From the NCBI RefSeq assembly GCF_021044775.1, contig NZ_JAJNOQ010000013.1:1-50784 (forward strand): 50,784 nt of DNA. The letters are read 5' to 3'. Source of the DNA: Paraeggerthella hominis (GTDB lineage: Bacteria; Actinomycetota; Coriobacteriia; Coriobacteriales; Eggerthellaceae). This document shows, piece by piece, positions 40,786 through 49,143 of this stretch; the stretch's first letter is position 1; every line of letters starts with the position of its first letter. The notes beneath the pieces were generated by a model. It did not search any database, had not been told where the DNA came from, and saw nothing but the letters and a program-made list of their open reading frames with translations. A program made the position numbers and the translations under genes.

Positions 40786-42122
40786 GCTTCCTCCCGGCCT
40801 AGTTCCTCACATGAGCATTCAGAGGAATCGGGCTGGGCTTTCAGGCGTTCAGCGCGCACCGACAAGATGCGGCGACGGCGCATGGACAAGATCTTGAATC
40901 GGTAGCCGTCGTGATCGAACTCATCGCCGGTTTGAGGAACGGAGTCGAGCATGTTCATCAACCAACCGGCAATGGTCTCGTAGTCTGCGGACTCCTCGAC
41001 CGGCCACCCCAACTCTTCGGCATCTTCTACCGGGAAACGCCCGTCGACCACCCAGGTGTCGCCACTCGCTTGCTCCACGAACGGATTCTCTCGGTCCGAC
41101 TCGTCAATGATCTCGCCGACGATCTCCTCCACGATGTCCTCTACGGTAATTAAACCATCCGTTCCACCGTACTCGTCCACGACAATGGCCATCTGTTGCC
41201 TGTTCGTTTGCATTTCCGCAAGCAGCGGGTAGATGTCTTTCGTCTCTGGAACGAACAGCGCTTCATACGCATAAGAAGAGACCGGATCAGCGCCCTTGGA
41301 ATCCATGAACGGACCCATGAGGTCCTTGTAATGAACGATGCCCACGATGTGATCGATGTCCTCGTGATACACGGGAAGGCGCGAGTACCCCGTGCCGTGC
41401 ATGCGTTCGAGAGCCTGCTGCACCGTTTCCGTATCCTCGACCAGAATCATGTCCACGCGCGGCTGCATGATCTCATGCACGCTCATGTCCCCCAGATTCA
41501 GAATGTCGTGGATCATGCGCTTCTCGTCTTCAAGCAGCTCGTCGTTGTCCGTGACCATGTACTTGATCTCTTCTTCGGACACGGTTTGACGCTCGTCGGC
41601 GTTCTTGACGCGCAGCAGCTTGGACAATCCGTTAGCAGAAGCCGACGTGAGCGTGACCAGCGGCGAAGCGATCTTGGCGAACACCATAAGCGGGCCCGCC
41701 ACCGCTTTGCTCATGCCCTCCGCATCGGCAAGGGCAATGCGCTTCGGGACAAGTTCGCCCACCACGATGCTGAGGTACGACACCACCAGCGTGATGACCA
41801 CGGGAGCCAAGCCGGGCGCAATAGCCGTAAGCCACGCCACGTTGAAGCTGGCAAACCACGAAGCCAAAGGCTCGGACAGGTTCGTGGCAGCGGCGGCCGA
41901 GGCGAAAAAGCCGACCAGCGTGATGGCCACTTGGATGGTTGCCAAAAACTGGCTGGAATCGCTGGCCAAGCTGTACGCGCGTTCCGCTCGTTTGTCGCCT
42001 GCTTCCGCTTCATGCTGCAGCAGCACCAACTTGGCGTTCACCAACGCCATTTCGGACATAGAAAAGTATCCGTTGACCAGCACGAGCAAGAATGTGACGA
42101 TAATGCTTATCCAGATATCCAT
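40782..42122 (-). CDS. CNNM/CorC-type transporter with paired CBS domains (hemolysin family)
   Basis: The 446-residue protein has an N-terminal DUF21/CNNM membrane domain of about four helices (1-180, including VGELVPKRIALADAEG), a tandem CBS pair (about 205-335, MQPRVDMILVEDTETVQQAL and TDGLITVEDIVEEIVGEI) and a C-terminal CorC_HlyC domain (about 350-430, DTWVVDGRFPVEDAEELG). Related proteins move or regulate magnesium or cobalt ions and bind ATP/Mg through CBS. The ATG follows the hemolysin III gene stop codon by 12 bases. The acidic C-terminal tail is Cys-containing. Confidence 0.93.
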   Translation of the reverse strand: MDIWISIIVTFLLVLVNGYFSMSEMALVNAKLVLLQHEAEAGDKRAERAYSLASDSSQFLATIQVAITLVGFFASAAAATNLSEPLASWFASFNVAWLTAIAPGLAPVVITLVVSYLSIVVGELVPKRIALADAEGMSKAVAGPLMVFAKIASPLVTLTSASANGLSKLLRVKNADERQTVSEEEIKYMVTDNDELLEDEKRMIHDILNLGDMSVHEIMQPRVDMILVEDTETVQQALERMHGTGYSRLPVYHEDIDHIVGIVHYKDLMGPFMDSKGADPVSSYAYEALFVPETKDIYPLLAEMQTNRQQMAIVVDEYGGTDGLITVEDIVEEIVGEIIDESDRENPFVEQASGDTWVVDGRFPVEDAEELGWPVEESADYETIAGWLMNMLDSVPQTGDEFDHDGYRFKILSMRRRRILSVRAERLKAQPDSSECSCEELGREEA

Positions 42123-42134
42123 GCTGCTTCCTGT

Positions 42135-42980
42135 TTACATGACGTACAGCGCAATAGCCAAAAACTGCAAAACGCTGCCGGCAAGAACCCATAGATGAAA
42201 AATCGAATGCATGTAGGGAATCTTCTTCAGGACGTAGAAGATGCACCCGATGGAATAGCACACGCCGCCGCCCACGAGCAGCCACAGGCCTTGCGCGGGG
42301 ATAGCCGAAACCAGCACCGGCAAAAACCACACGACGCACCAGCCCATGAGCAAATACAGCAGCGCCGAAATCCAACGGGGACGAAACACCCAGAACGCTT
42401 CGCACGCCACGCCGGCCAACCCGACCGCCCACACGAACAAGCACAGCCACATGCCACCGTGATCTGCAAGAGAGATCAGGCAAAACGGCGTGTAAGAACC
42501 CGCAATAAACAGGTAGATGCAACTGTGGTCGAGAATCTTGAACACTTTCTTCGCACGATCGACCGCAATGGCGTGGTAGAGCGTGGACATGGTGTATTCA
42601 AGCAGCATGGTCAGGGTGTACACAAGGGCGGCGAACAGATACACGCCGCCGCCGTCATCGAGCGCGCGCACCACCAAGATGGGGATTGCGGCGATGGCCA
42701 GCAAAGCGCCGATGCCATGCGTGATGGAGTTGGCGATTTCCTCGCCAAGCGTGTACTCCCGCACGTTGCGAGCCTTGTTCACCGCGCTAGCCGACGTGTT
42801 CGAAACCTTGTGGCGGTCGCGGCGCATGCTGGCGAAATTATCGGGCTTGAACTGCGAAGGCGTCCAACCGGGAGCCGGAGGCTTCGCGGAAGAGTCCCCC
42901 GGGGCATCGGGCCGCGCGTCGGCAGTGCCGGACTCCGTGCTTCGGGGGCTTTGTTTGTCAGATGTCGCTTGGGTATCCAT
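42135..42980 (-). CDS. Hemolysin III family membrane protein (PAQR type)
   Basis: The 281-residue protein has a hydrophilic, Pro/Ser-rich first 65 residues and seven predicted helices. The family signatures are present: EEIANSITHGIGALLA, the metal-binding STLYHA, and late HSIFHLWVLAGSVLQF. The PAQR/HlyIII fold is thought to hold zinc with Ser, Asp and three His and may hydrolyse lipid amides. It lies four bases after the bPH2 protein gene. The long N-terminal tail is not typical of the family, but no better internal start is seen. Confidence 0.9.
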   Translation of the reverse strand: MDTQATSDKQSPRSTESGTADARPDAPGDSSAKPPAPGWTPSQFKPDNFASMRRDRHKVSNTSASAVNKARNVREYTLGEEIANSITHGIGALLAIAAIPILVVRALDDGGGVYLFAALVYTLTMLLEYTMSTLYHAIAVDRAKKVFKILDHSCIYLFIAGSYTPFCLISLADHGGMWLCLFVWAVGLAGVACEAFWVFRPRWISALLYLLMGWCVVWFLPVLVSAIPAQGLWLLVGGGVCYSIGCIFYVLKKIPYMHSIFHLWVLAGSVLQFLAIALYVM

Positions 42981-42984
42981 AGCT

Positions 42985-44823
42985 CTACTGTATCACATTT
43001 CCATGGGGCTTGATCCATTCGAGCCAATCTTGCGCATCCTCGACGCGCGCATCGATCAAGCGAATGGTAGTCCCTCCGATGCCCGCCGCCGTGCGGGCGT
43101 TAACCGTAGCGGTGCCGGCTCGACGCTGGAAGGGGTTCGTCTTCGTATAGCCGAACTGGATCTTCTTGCGAGGGAAGCTGATGGTCTCGCGCGCCAAACC
43201 GCCGTTGCTCACCTGCATGAACCGATCGTTGTACGCGAATCCCGAGCCGCGGAACCACAAGATAGACCCCGCAACGTCGAACGCGAACAGCGCCACGCAC
43301 AGCGCATAGCCCGCCCACGCACCCGCGTTGACGAATCCGAGGGACGCAGCCTGCGCCGGATCCGCCGGATTTGCGGCGATGTTGACGGCGATATGTCCGG
43401 CAGCAATAACAACAGCCAGCCAGAAGCCCGTGCCCTGCAACAGACAGCGTCGGATGAGCGCGCGCCTGAGCGCAACGGGAGCAACGGGCGTGGTCTCAAC
43501 CGGCACGTCGGCAAACTCGGGGGCGATGCCGGCCAAGATCTCCGGCACGCGGTTGAGCTTCACGAACGGGTGGATGACGACGCCCTGCGGGGCAAGCCCC
43601 TGCTGCTGCTCGTCCGAGCCTTCCGCAGCCGCGTCGATCTTGCCCAACGATATCTCGCAATAGCCGATAAGCCGACGAATGAAGCTCTGCTTCACCATGA
43701 TCGACTGCACGCGGTCGACGTCAACGCCCTGGAACTGATGCTGCAGCAGACCGCGCTCAACCTCGATGCGGCTACCGCGACGGCACGCACGGAACCCGCC
43801 GTACGAAAGGCAAGCACCAACCGCCGATATGGCCCAGATCACAACGGACCCTACGAAGAACGCAGCAACGCCCAGTGCGATCAAGTTGCCCCCGAACAAA
43901 TGCGTGCCCAGCGTGACCGCTTGATCGACCATCGGCTCCGCCGCACCGGAAAACAAGGAGGCAAGCTGGCTGACAGCGCCGAAGGCGCCCAGAACAACCA
44001 CCCAAAACGCCGTGTGGTTCGACAGGCCCGTGAAAACAAGCTCTTTGTTGGACAGGCCGTATTCGTAGCTGACAGCGCCGGTATCGACGTGCTGCCCACC
44101 GAACACGCCGCGCACGTCCTGCCAGATCTCGGCAGGAGCATCCAGCACGTTGGACGCAGGCCGATCCGCAGCAACTCCCGTCGCACCGGGAACAAGCACG
44201 CCGGTTGCCGCCGCAACGGCTTGGGCGGCAGCCTCGGGAGCCGCCCCGTTCTGCACGGCAACCGCGAACTGCTTGCGCGCAAACAGCTCTCTGCGCAATT
44301 CCTCGGCGCGCGTTTTCTGCACGTAGGGAACCTGAACCGCCTTGTTGGCCGCGCCGCCGGCCGTATCGATGCTCACCGTGCACACGCCGAAAACGCGCTG
44401 CATAAGGGTGGCTCGCTGATCGACGGACTGTATGCGCTGGTAAGGAACGTGGACGCGCTTCTTGTTGAAGATGCCCGAATACAGGTTGAATTCCTCGGCC
44501 CCCAGTTCGTAATACAGATGCTTGTACGACCACCACTGGATAAGCCCTATCAAACCCACCAGAAGAACGAAGCCGACAACGCTCGCGCCCAGGACGAACA
44601 GCACCAAGGGAACGCTGCCCGGACCAAACGCCTGCCCGTCGGCAAGCACTCCGATAATGGACGAGAACGAAGTGAACGCCATGACTACGAGCAGCGTGAC
44701 GGCCACCTGGATGCTGTTCAACCAGATATAGCTATGGTGCACATGATGGCGTTGGGGCTCATCGGCCTGGGGCTGGGGTTGCGTCGGTTCGGACGGAATC
44801 GTTTGCTGCTGGAAGTCGGACAT
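42985..44823 (-). CDS. bPH2 domain membrane protein, YdbT-like
   Basis: The 612-residue protein has membrane-helix pairs (about 35-95, 270-340 and 455-515) that separate three bPH2 (bacterial PH) domains: about 100-160 (YKHLYYELGAEEFNLYSGIF, VPYQRIQSVDQRAT), about 340-400 (GSRIEVERGLLQHQFQGVDVDRVQSIMVKQ) and about 520-600 (NDRFMQVSNGGLARETISFPRKKIQ). This is the YdbT layout. The stop codon of the preceding bPH2 gene overlaps its ATG (TGATG), with GGAGG seven bases upstream. YdbS/YdbT proteins respond to envelope stress and give resistance to some membrane-active peptides in Bacillus. Confidence 0.9.
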   Translation of the reverse strand: MSDFQQQTIPSEPTQPQPQADEPQRHHVHHSYIWLNSIQVAVTLLVVMAFTSFSSIIGVLADGQAFGPGSVPLVLFVLGASVVGFVLLVGLIGLIQWWSYKHLYYELGAEEFNLYSGIFNKKRVHVPYQRIQSVDQRATLMQRVFGVCTVSIDTAGGAANKAVQVPYVQKTRAEELRRELFARKQFAVAVQNGAAPEAAAQAVAAATGVLVPGATGVAADRPASNVLDAPAEIWQDVRGVFGGQHVDTGAVSYEYGLSNKELVFTGLSNHTAFWVVVLGAFGAVSQLASLFSGAAEPMVDQAVTLGTHLFGGNLIALGVAAFFVGSVVIWAISAVGACLSYGGFRACRRGSRIEVERGLLQHQFQGVDVDRVQSIMVKQSFIRRLIGYCEISLGKIDAAAEGSDEQQQGLAPQGVVIHPFVKLNRVPEILAGIAPEFADVPVETTPVAPVALRRALIRRCLLQGTGFWLAVVIAAGHIAVNIAANPADPAQAASLGFVNAGAWAGYALCVALFAFDVAGSILWFRGSGFAYNDRFMQVSNGGLARETISFPRKKIQFGYTKTNPFQRRAGTATVNARTAAGIGGTTIRLIDARVEDAQDWLEWIKPHGNVIQ

Positions 44824-45311
44824 CACACGTCCTCCTGCGCCAAGCGAGCCAGCTCGGCGGCTTTGTCGCGCAGCTGCTCGGCCGTATCGGCGTCAAGGCC
44901 GGGAATCTCGTGTTCCCCCGCAGCCGTAGCAACGGTGACGCTCGCCAAGCCAAACGCGCGCAGGATGGGTCCTTGACGCGTATCGGTGTTCTGCACGCGA
45001 ATGAACGGAATAATGTAGCGCTTGCGCCAGACGATGCCCTTCGCAATGTCCAGATAGTCATCCGACAGCTCGTAGCGCCAGCGCATGAAGCGAATGGGCG
45101 GCAAGACGATCAGGCACAGGATAAGCGACGCCGCGTACACGGCGGCGATAGCCGCCAAAACGACGAAGATCCAAGGAGACGCATCCGTCACCGCCGCTAT
45201 CGCAAACGGCACGAAGCAGCACAGGAACACGACGGTAAGCCACACTGCGTCGTTTATCCGCCACACCGACTTGATTTTCGGATTGAGTTGATTGACCGGC
45301 AATTCTTTCAT
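44823..45311 (-). CDS. bPH2 domain membrane protein, YdbS-like
   Basis: The 162-residue protein has two membrane helices (about 22-42 and 48-70) followed by one bPH2 domain (about 75-160: RWRYELSDDYLDIAKGIVWRK, then IIPFIRVQNTDTRQGP and SVTVATAAGEHEIPGLD). The ATG at 45311 has AAAGGA; the open frame extends far upstream but without similarity. It is the first gene of a five-gene operon with YdbT-like, hemolysin III, CorC-type and PspC genes, all tightly spaced. Confidence 0.92.
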   Translation of the reverse strand: MKELPVNQLNPKIKSVWRINDAVWLTVVFLCCFVPFAIAAVTDASPWIFVVLAAIAAVYAASLILCLIVLPPIRFMRWRYELSDDYLDIAKGIVWRKRYIIPFIRVQNTDTRQGPILRAFGLASVTVATAAGEHEIPGLDADTAEQLRDKAAELARLAQEDV

Positions 45312-45351
45312 GGAGGTCCTTTTGCTCGTTATAGCTCTAACACTGGAATCC

Positions 45352-45360
45352 ATCATACCA
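45352..45360 (-). promoter_or_regulatory. Extended -10 promoter of the envelope operon
   Basis: On the minus strand TGG-TATGAT is an extended -10 box about 40 bases before the YdbS-like ATG. No clear -35 is needed for this class. Confidence 0.5.
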
Positions 45361-45455
45361 GAGCGGTCAAAAGGCTCCGACGCTATATCCCACCCTGTAA
45401 CGAGGTTTTTGCACAAGGCACCAAGGTGCGTCCGCGAAATGCAGCGCCGACAGGA

Positions 45456-45471
45456 CCGGCAGCGCTGCCGG
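45456..45471. repeat. Perfect 16-bp GC palindrome between the envelope operon and prepilin gene
   Basis: CCGGCAGCGCTGCCGG lies 22 bases upstream of the prepilin -35. It is part of a larger GC-rich hairpin region (45440-45478). It could be an operator. The rest of 45312-45623 has only the two promoters. Confidence 0.4.
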
Positions 45472-45492
45472 CGCCGCCAATGCTGCGTCTTA

Positions 45493-45521
45493 TTGTAAAC
45501 TTTACCTCGACCAGCTATGAT
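45493..45521 (+). promoter_or_regulatory. Promoter of the prepilin gene
   Basis: TTGTAA (45493-45498), 17 bases, TATGAT (45516-45521), about 100 bases before the ATG at 45624. Confidence 0.65.
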
Positions 45522-45623
45522 GCGCCTGGGGAATCTCTCTACGCGATCTTCGTTCGGAACGCTGCATCGCGCTGCTCCCTCCGCGTTCCTCGCCGAACGC
45601 GGGCGCATCGGGAAAGGAACTTC

Positions 45624-46421
45624 ATGGAGAATCACGCCGTCGCACGTCGCTTCGCCTCTCGGCAAGCCGGAACCGCAGGCTTCACGCTGGCGGAATTGCT
45701 GGTAGTCGTAGCCATCGTGCTCGTGCTGGTGGCCATTGCCGTGCCCGTGTTCACCGGCGCGACCCAAAGCGCCGAGGAAGCCGCTTGCGCCGCCAACCGA
45801 CGATCGCTGAAAGTCATGGTGGCCGACAACTACCTGCTGACGGACGAAACGCCCACTCAAAGCATGCTGGACGGATACGTCGCCCAGCTCAAGGAGGGCA
45901 ACGGCAACCACGATCTGTGCCCCGCGGGAGGATCTTACAGCCTGGCGCTGGGGAAGGAACCCGGAAACATGGTGGTCAAATGCTCCAAGCATGGGCTGAG
46001 CTCCGAAGACGCCATGGTCAATTGGCTGGGCGGTCAAACATGGACCGGAAAGACGGATGATGAGTATCGACAAAACTACGCAAAAGCAGCCGGCATAACG
46101 GAATGGCCTTCGGTGCAGTCGACGGACGACAAAAAGACGTACTACCTGCAGTTCAAAAGCTACGACAATTCCGCCGCCCACGTGTTCCTGTACGCGGGCC
46201 CCGAAAAGCGCATAAGCGAAGGGGATCGATGGAAAGCCAAGTACATCTGCGACAACAACGGGCTGGTGGGCGAAAAGGGCCAATGGTACGAACTGCCCGC
46301 AGAAGAGAGCATCGCAATGTCTGGAAACGGAGCCGAGAATGCGCTGAGAAATCTTCTGCAAAAAGAGGGCATCAGGAAAGTCACTCTGGAAAACGAAAAG
46401 TTCGTAGCGGTTTCGCAGTAA
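45624..46421 (+). CDS. Orphan type IV prepilin-like protein
   Basis: The 265-residue protein has a class III signal: basic leader ending TAG|FTLAELLVV with cleavage after Gly19, Phe at position 1 and Glu at +5, followed by the hydrophobic helix typical of type IV pilins. The rest is a soluble domain with five or six Cys, of which CSKHG and CPAGG look like an N-methylated pilin or pseudopilin head, possibly disulfide-linked. RBS GGAAAGGA precedes the ATG. No prepilin peptidase, assembly ATPase or other pilin gene lies nearby, so it must use a system elsewhere. It is longer than most major pilins. Adjacent frames on both strands are open but lack support. Confidence 0.85.
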   Translation: MENHAVARRFASRQAGTAGFTLAELLVVVAIVLVLVAIAVPVFTGATQSAEEAACAANRRSLKVMVADNYLLTDETPTQSMLDGYVAQLKEGNGNHDLCPAGGSYSLALGKEPGNMVVKCSKHGLSSEDAMVNWLGGQTWTGKTDDEYRQNYAKAAGITEWPSVQSTDDKKTYYLQFKSYDNSAAHVFLYAGPEKRISEGDRWKAKYICDNNGLVGEKGQWYELPAEESIAMSGNGAENALRNLLQKEGIRKVTLENEKFVAVSQ

Positions 46422-46467
46422 GGTATACTCGGACACGAACGACGGCCGCAAGCGAAAGAGGAAGCGC

Positions 46468-46911
46468 ATGAACTACGAGGAACTGCAAAACGAGATCAAA
46501 GCAGCCATGAAAGCAAAGGACAAGCCCCGCCTGTCGATCCTGCGCCAAGTGCACGGCGAGATCAAGAACATCGAGGTGAACGAACGCCGCGAGATCACGG
46601 ACGCCGATGTGGACGCCATGCTCAAGCGCCTGATCAAGCAGACGAAGGAAACGCTCGACGGATCCATCAAAGCAGGAAACGACCAAGAGCGCACCGACAC
46701 GCTGACCGCTCAGGTCGCCGTGCTGGAGAGCTATCTGCCCAAGCAGGTGGCAGGCGACGAGCTGGCCTCTTTGATCGACGAGGTGCTTGCAGAAACGGGC
46801 GCATCGTCGAAAAAGGATATGGGGCGCATCATGGGCGCCCTCACGGGAAAGACCGGCGGCAACTTCGACAAGGCAGCGGCCGCCCAAATGCTGGGCCAGA
46901 AGCTGTCCTAG
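46468..46911 (+). CDS. YqeY/GatB-like protein
   Basis: The 147-residue protein matches the YqeY family: an N-terminal helical segment (MNYEELQNEIKAAMKAKD), KPRLSILRQVHGEIKN, the mid ITDADVDAMLKRLIKQTKET and the C-terminal LPKQVAGDELASLIDEV with SSKKDMGRIMGALTGKTGG. The domain resembles the tRNA-binding tail of GatB, but the protein stands alone; its exact role is unclear. RBS AGAGGAAG precedes the ATG. It lies 46 bases after the prepilin gene on the same strand. Confidence 0.93.
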   Translation: MNYEELQNEIKAAMKAKDKPRLSILRQVHGEIKNIEVNERREITDADVDAMLKRLIKQTKETLDGSIKAGNDQERTDTLTAQVAVLESYLPKQVAGDELASLIDEVLAETGASSKKDMGRIMGALTGKTGGNFDKAAAAQMLGQKLS

Positions 46912-46924
46912 CGCGCAACCATCG

Positions 46925-46965
46925 AGCGCCGCGGTTCGTACTGAAACGAACCGCGGCGCTTCTCA
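46925..46965 (+). terminator. Terminator between the YqeY gene and the DUF4190-type gene
   Basis: A perfect 15-bp stem (46925-46939 with 46946-46960) and a six-base loop, followed by TCTCATGTTC. It lies between convergent genes and probably ends both transcripts. Confidence 0.8.
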
Positions 46966-46969
46966 TGTT

Positions 46970-47896
46970 CTAGTAGTACAGTCCCAGCAAACGCTTGAGC
47001 TCGATGTTCCAGGCATCCTGGTCGACCTTCCACACATCGCCCTGTTGAACAAGCGATATCCCGGAGTAACTGGTCGTAGTGCCCGTTGACTTCGCCATGG
47101 AGGAAGCGTAGATCTCGCCAAGCTTGGCCTTCATGGCAGCCTCGTCCAAGCCGTCCAGCTGGCCCGAATCGAGCGCCGCCTGGGCGTCGGCCACGAACGC
47201 GTTAGCGAAAGCGGTCGCATCGCGCACGGTCACGTTCGCGTAAACGGTTCCGGTTCCGTCACCGTTGTCGTACGCGCCGTCAAGGCTGTAATCGAAATCG
47301 GTCAGCATCCATTCAGCAAACGTTTGAGGATCAAGCCCCAGATCAGCCAGCCCGTAATGAGCCGCAGACGCAAAGCTTTTGTCCACGCTGGCCGCAATCT
47401 GCTGAATCAACGCAGCATCCTTGTTCTTGAGCCTATCGTATTCAGCCGCGGCAACGGCCTCCATATCGGCCTCGTTCGCGCGGGCGTCCCCCGTCGACAG
47501 CGAGGAAAGGTACTCGGTGCTGGTCGATCCCGCCATCAGGTAAGCCATGGTGCCGAAGCTGAACAGAACCAGATAGAGAACAAGCGAAAGCACCGCCAGC
47601 ACGATTCCGATGATGCCGCAGGCCTTTCCTCCCGTAGCCTTGCCGTCTTTCCCGGACTCCCTGACCGCCTTGCCAGCCAAAACAATGGCCGCCACGCCAA
47701 GCGCCACGCCAAGCAAGGGCATCCAAGCGAACAGGATAGCAAGAATGCCGCATGCAAGCGCACCTACCGCTTTGCCGTTCGAGGGCGCATGAACAGGCTG
47801 CTGATCAGGAGCCGGCGGCGCAACAGGTTGATTGCCTTCGGGGTTTGGCGGCATGACGGGCTGTTGGGGCTGGTTGGGATTGTTCTCGGTACTCAT
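46970..47896 (-). CDS. DUF4190-type membrane protein with exported C-terminal domain
   Basis: The 308-residue protein has a Pro/Gln/Asn-rich N-terminal 40 residues, a DUF4190-like two-helix region (about 42-115: AVGALACGILAILFAWMPLLG ... GKACGIIGIVLAVLSLVLYL, split by a Lys/Gly loop) and a C-terminal domain of about 185 residues with DNGDGTGTVYANVTVRD, likely extracellular. Repeated acidic Asp/Ala stretches suggest helices. The ATG at 47896 has GAGGACT upstream; an in-frame start 17 codons earlier has no RBS. Function unknown. Confidence 0.75.
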   Translation of the reverse strand: MSTENNPNQPQQPVMPPNPEGNQPVAPPAPDQQPVHAPSNGKAVGALACGILAILFAWMPLLGVALGVAAIVLAGKAVRESGKDGKATGGKACGIIGIVLAVLSLVLYLVLFSFGTMAYLMAGSTSTEYLSSLSTGDARANEADMEAVAAAEYDRLKNKDAALIQQIAASVDKSFASAAHYGLADLGLDPQTFAEWMLTDFDYSLDGAYDNGDGTGTVYANVTVRDATAFANAFVADAQAALDSGQLDGLDEAAMKAKLGEIYASSMAKSTGTTTSYSGISLVQQGDVWKVDQDAWNIELKRLLGLYY

Positions 47897-48022
47897 ACTA
47901 GTCCTCACGTATTCGGTGTCGTTAAACCCAAGGGGCTGGTTAGGCATTATACCGACGGCACCGCCGATGCAATAGATTCAGGCCGAAGGTTCGCGCCATG
48001 CTTTACCGATCGATTCAGTTCT

Positions 48023-48062
48023 CAAACAAGCAAGAGCGGGGCCGCATGCAACGGCCCCGCTC
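48023..48062 (-). terminator. Terminator of cydAB
   Basis: A perfect 10-bp stem GAGCGGGGCC and complement (48034-48043 with 48053-48062), followed on the minus strand by TTGCTTGTTTG, 42 bases after the cydB stop codon. Confidence 0.85.
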
Positions 48063-48103
48063 CAAGAACACCCTGGTCAACATGCCCGCTTGCGGGCGCT
48101 TGC

Positions 48104-49141
48104 CTAGTAGTGTGCCAGATCCTCTTCGGTCACCCGGCCACGGAACGTGCGGTAGATGATAACGTGGTACGCCAGCACCAGCGGCAAGCCAACGCACGTG
48201 ATTCCGGTCATCCACATAAGCGAAAGCTCGGAAGACGCCGCGCTCATCGCCGTGATGGCGGGACCCACGCTGCCGGCCGACGCAACCACCAGGTTCGGGA
48301 ACATGGAAGCAGCCAGCAATCCCACCAGCATCGCCGCCGAAACGGACTGGGCAAGAAACGCGCCCAGGTCGCAGTTCTTCTTGAGCGCGAAGAAGATCGA
48401 CGCGCCGATGCCGCCCAGAACCAAAATCGCGAACATCCAGCGCAGCGCGCCGAGAGCGGGATCCATGGCCGGCTGGATGATGAAGTGGCCGTACACCGAC
48501 ACTGCCGCGAACAGAACCAGCGCAACCACCTGCAACGGCAGGCGCAGCTTCGCCGCGCGAGCCTGAAGGTCGCTTGGCTTGGGAGCCTTCAGCGACAGCC
48601 ACGTAGCGCCCTGCGCCAAGAACATGGCCAAGCCCAAAAGACCGCACAGGAGCGTGAACGGCGTGATCAGGCCCAGCAGCGGAATACCCGCGTAATCGCC
48701 GTTGGCGTCCATGGGGATGCCAGCGTAGATGTTGCCCACGGCCACGCCCAAAAGCAGCGCGGGAAGCAGCGAGCCCACCGTGAAGCAGCCGTCCCACACC
48801 TTCCCCCACTGGGGGTCGTGGCCGCGATACTCAAGGGAAACCGCGCGCACGATCAAACCGAACAGCACCAGCATAACCGCAAGGTAGAATCCGGAGAACG
48901 TGGTGGCGTACGCCGCAGGGAACGCCGCGAACAGCGCGCCGCCCGCCGTGAGCAGCCACACCTCGTTGCCGTCCCACACCGGCCCGATGCTGCGACGCAC
49001 GATAGCCTTATCGCGATCGTTCTTCGCAACGAACGGATACAGCACGCCGGCGCCCAAGTCGAATCCGTCGAGCACGAAATAACCAGCGATGAGCACGAAG
49101 ATCAGCAGGAACCACAGCCCCTGGAAGAACGTGATTTCCAT
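48104..49141 (-). CDS. cydB: Cytochrome bd ubiquinol oxidase subunit II
   Basis: The 345-residue protein is a CydB with eight to nine membrane helices, starting with the conserved FLIFVLIAGYFVLDGFDLGAGVLYPF and IGPVWDGNEVWLLTAGGALFAAFP. It pairs with CydA to form the quinol oxidase that reduces oxygen to water in the membrane; in an anaerobe this mostly protects against oxygen. It lies two bases after the cydA stop codon. No cydCD genes follow. Confidence 0.97.
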   Translation of the reverse strand: MEITFFQGLWFLLIFVLIAGYFVLDGFDLGAGVLYPFVAKNDRDKAIVRRSIGPVWDGNEVWLLTAGGALFAAFPAAYATTFSGFYLAVMLVLFGLIVRAVSLEYRGHDPQWGKVWDGCFTVGSLLPALLLGVAVGNIYAGIPMDANGDYAGIPLLGLITPFTLLCGLLGLAMFLAQGATWLSLKAPKPSDLQARAAKLRLPLQVVALVLFAAVSVYGHFIIQPAMDPALGALRWMFAILVLGGIGASIFFALKKNCDLGAFLAQSVSAAMLVGLLAASMFPNLVVASAGSVGPAITAMSAASSELSLMWMTGITCVGLPLVLAYHVIIYRTFRGRVTEEDLAHY

Positions 49142-49143
49142 GA

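Noticed and set aside
42583..44976. Plus-strand frame over the hemolysin III and YdbT-like genes
   Set aside because: Crosses two well-supported genes on the other strand; composition is typical of a shadow frame.
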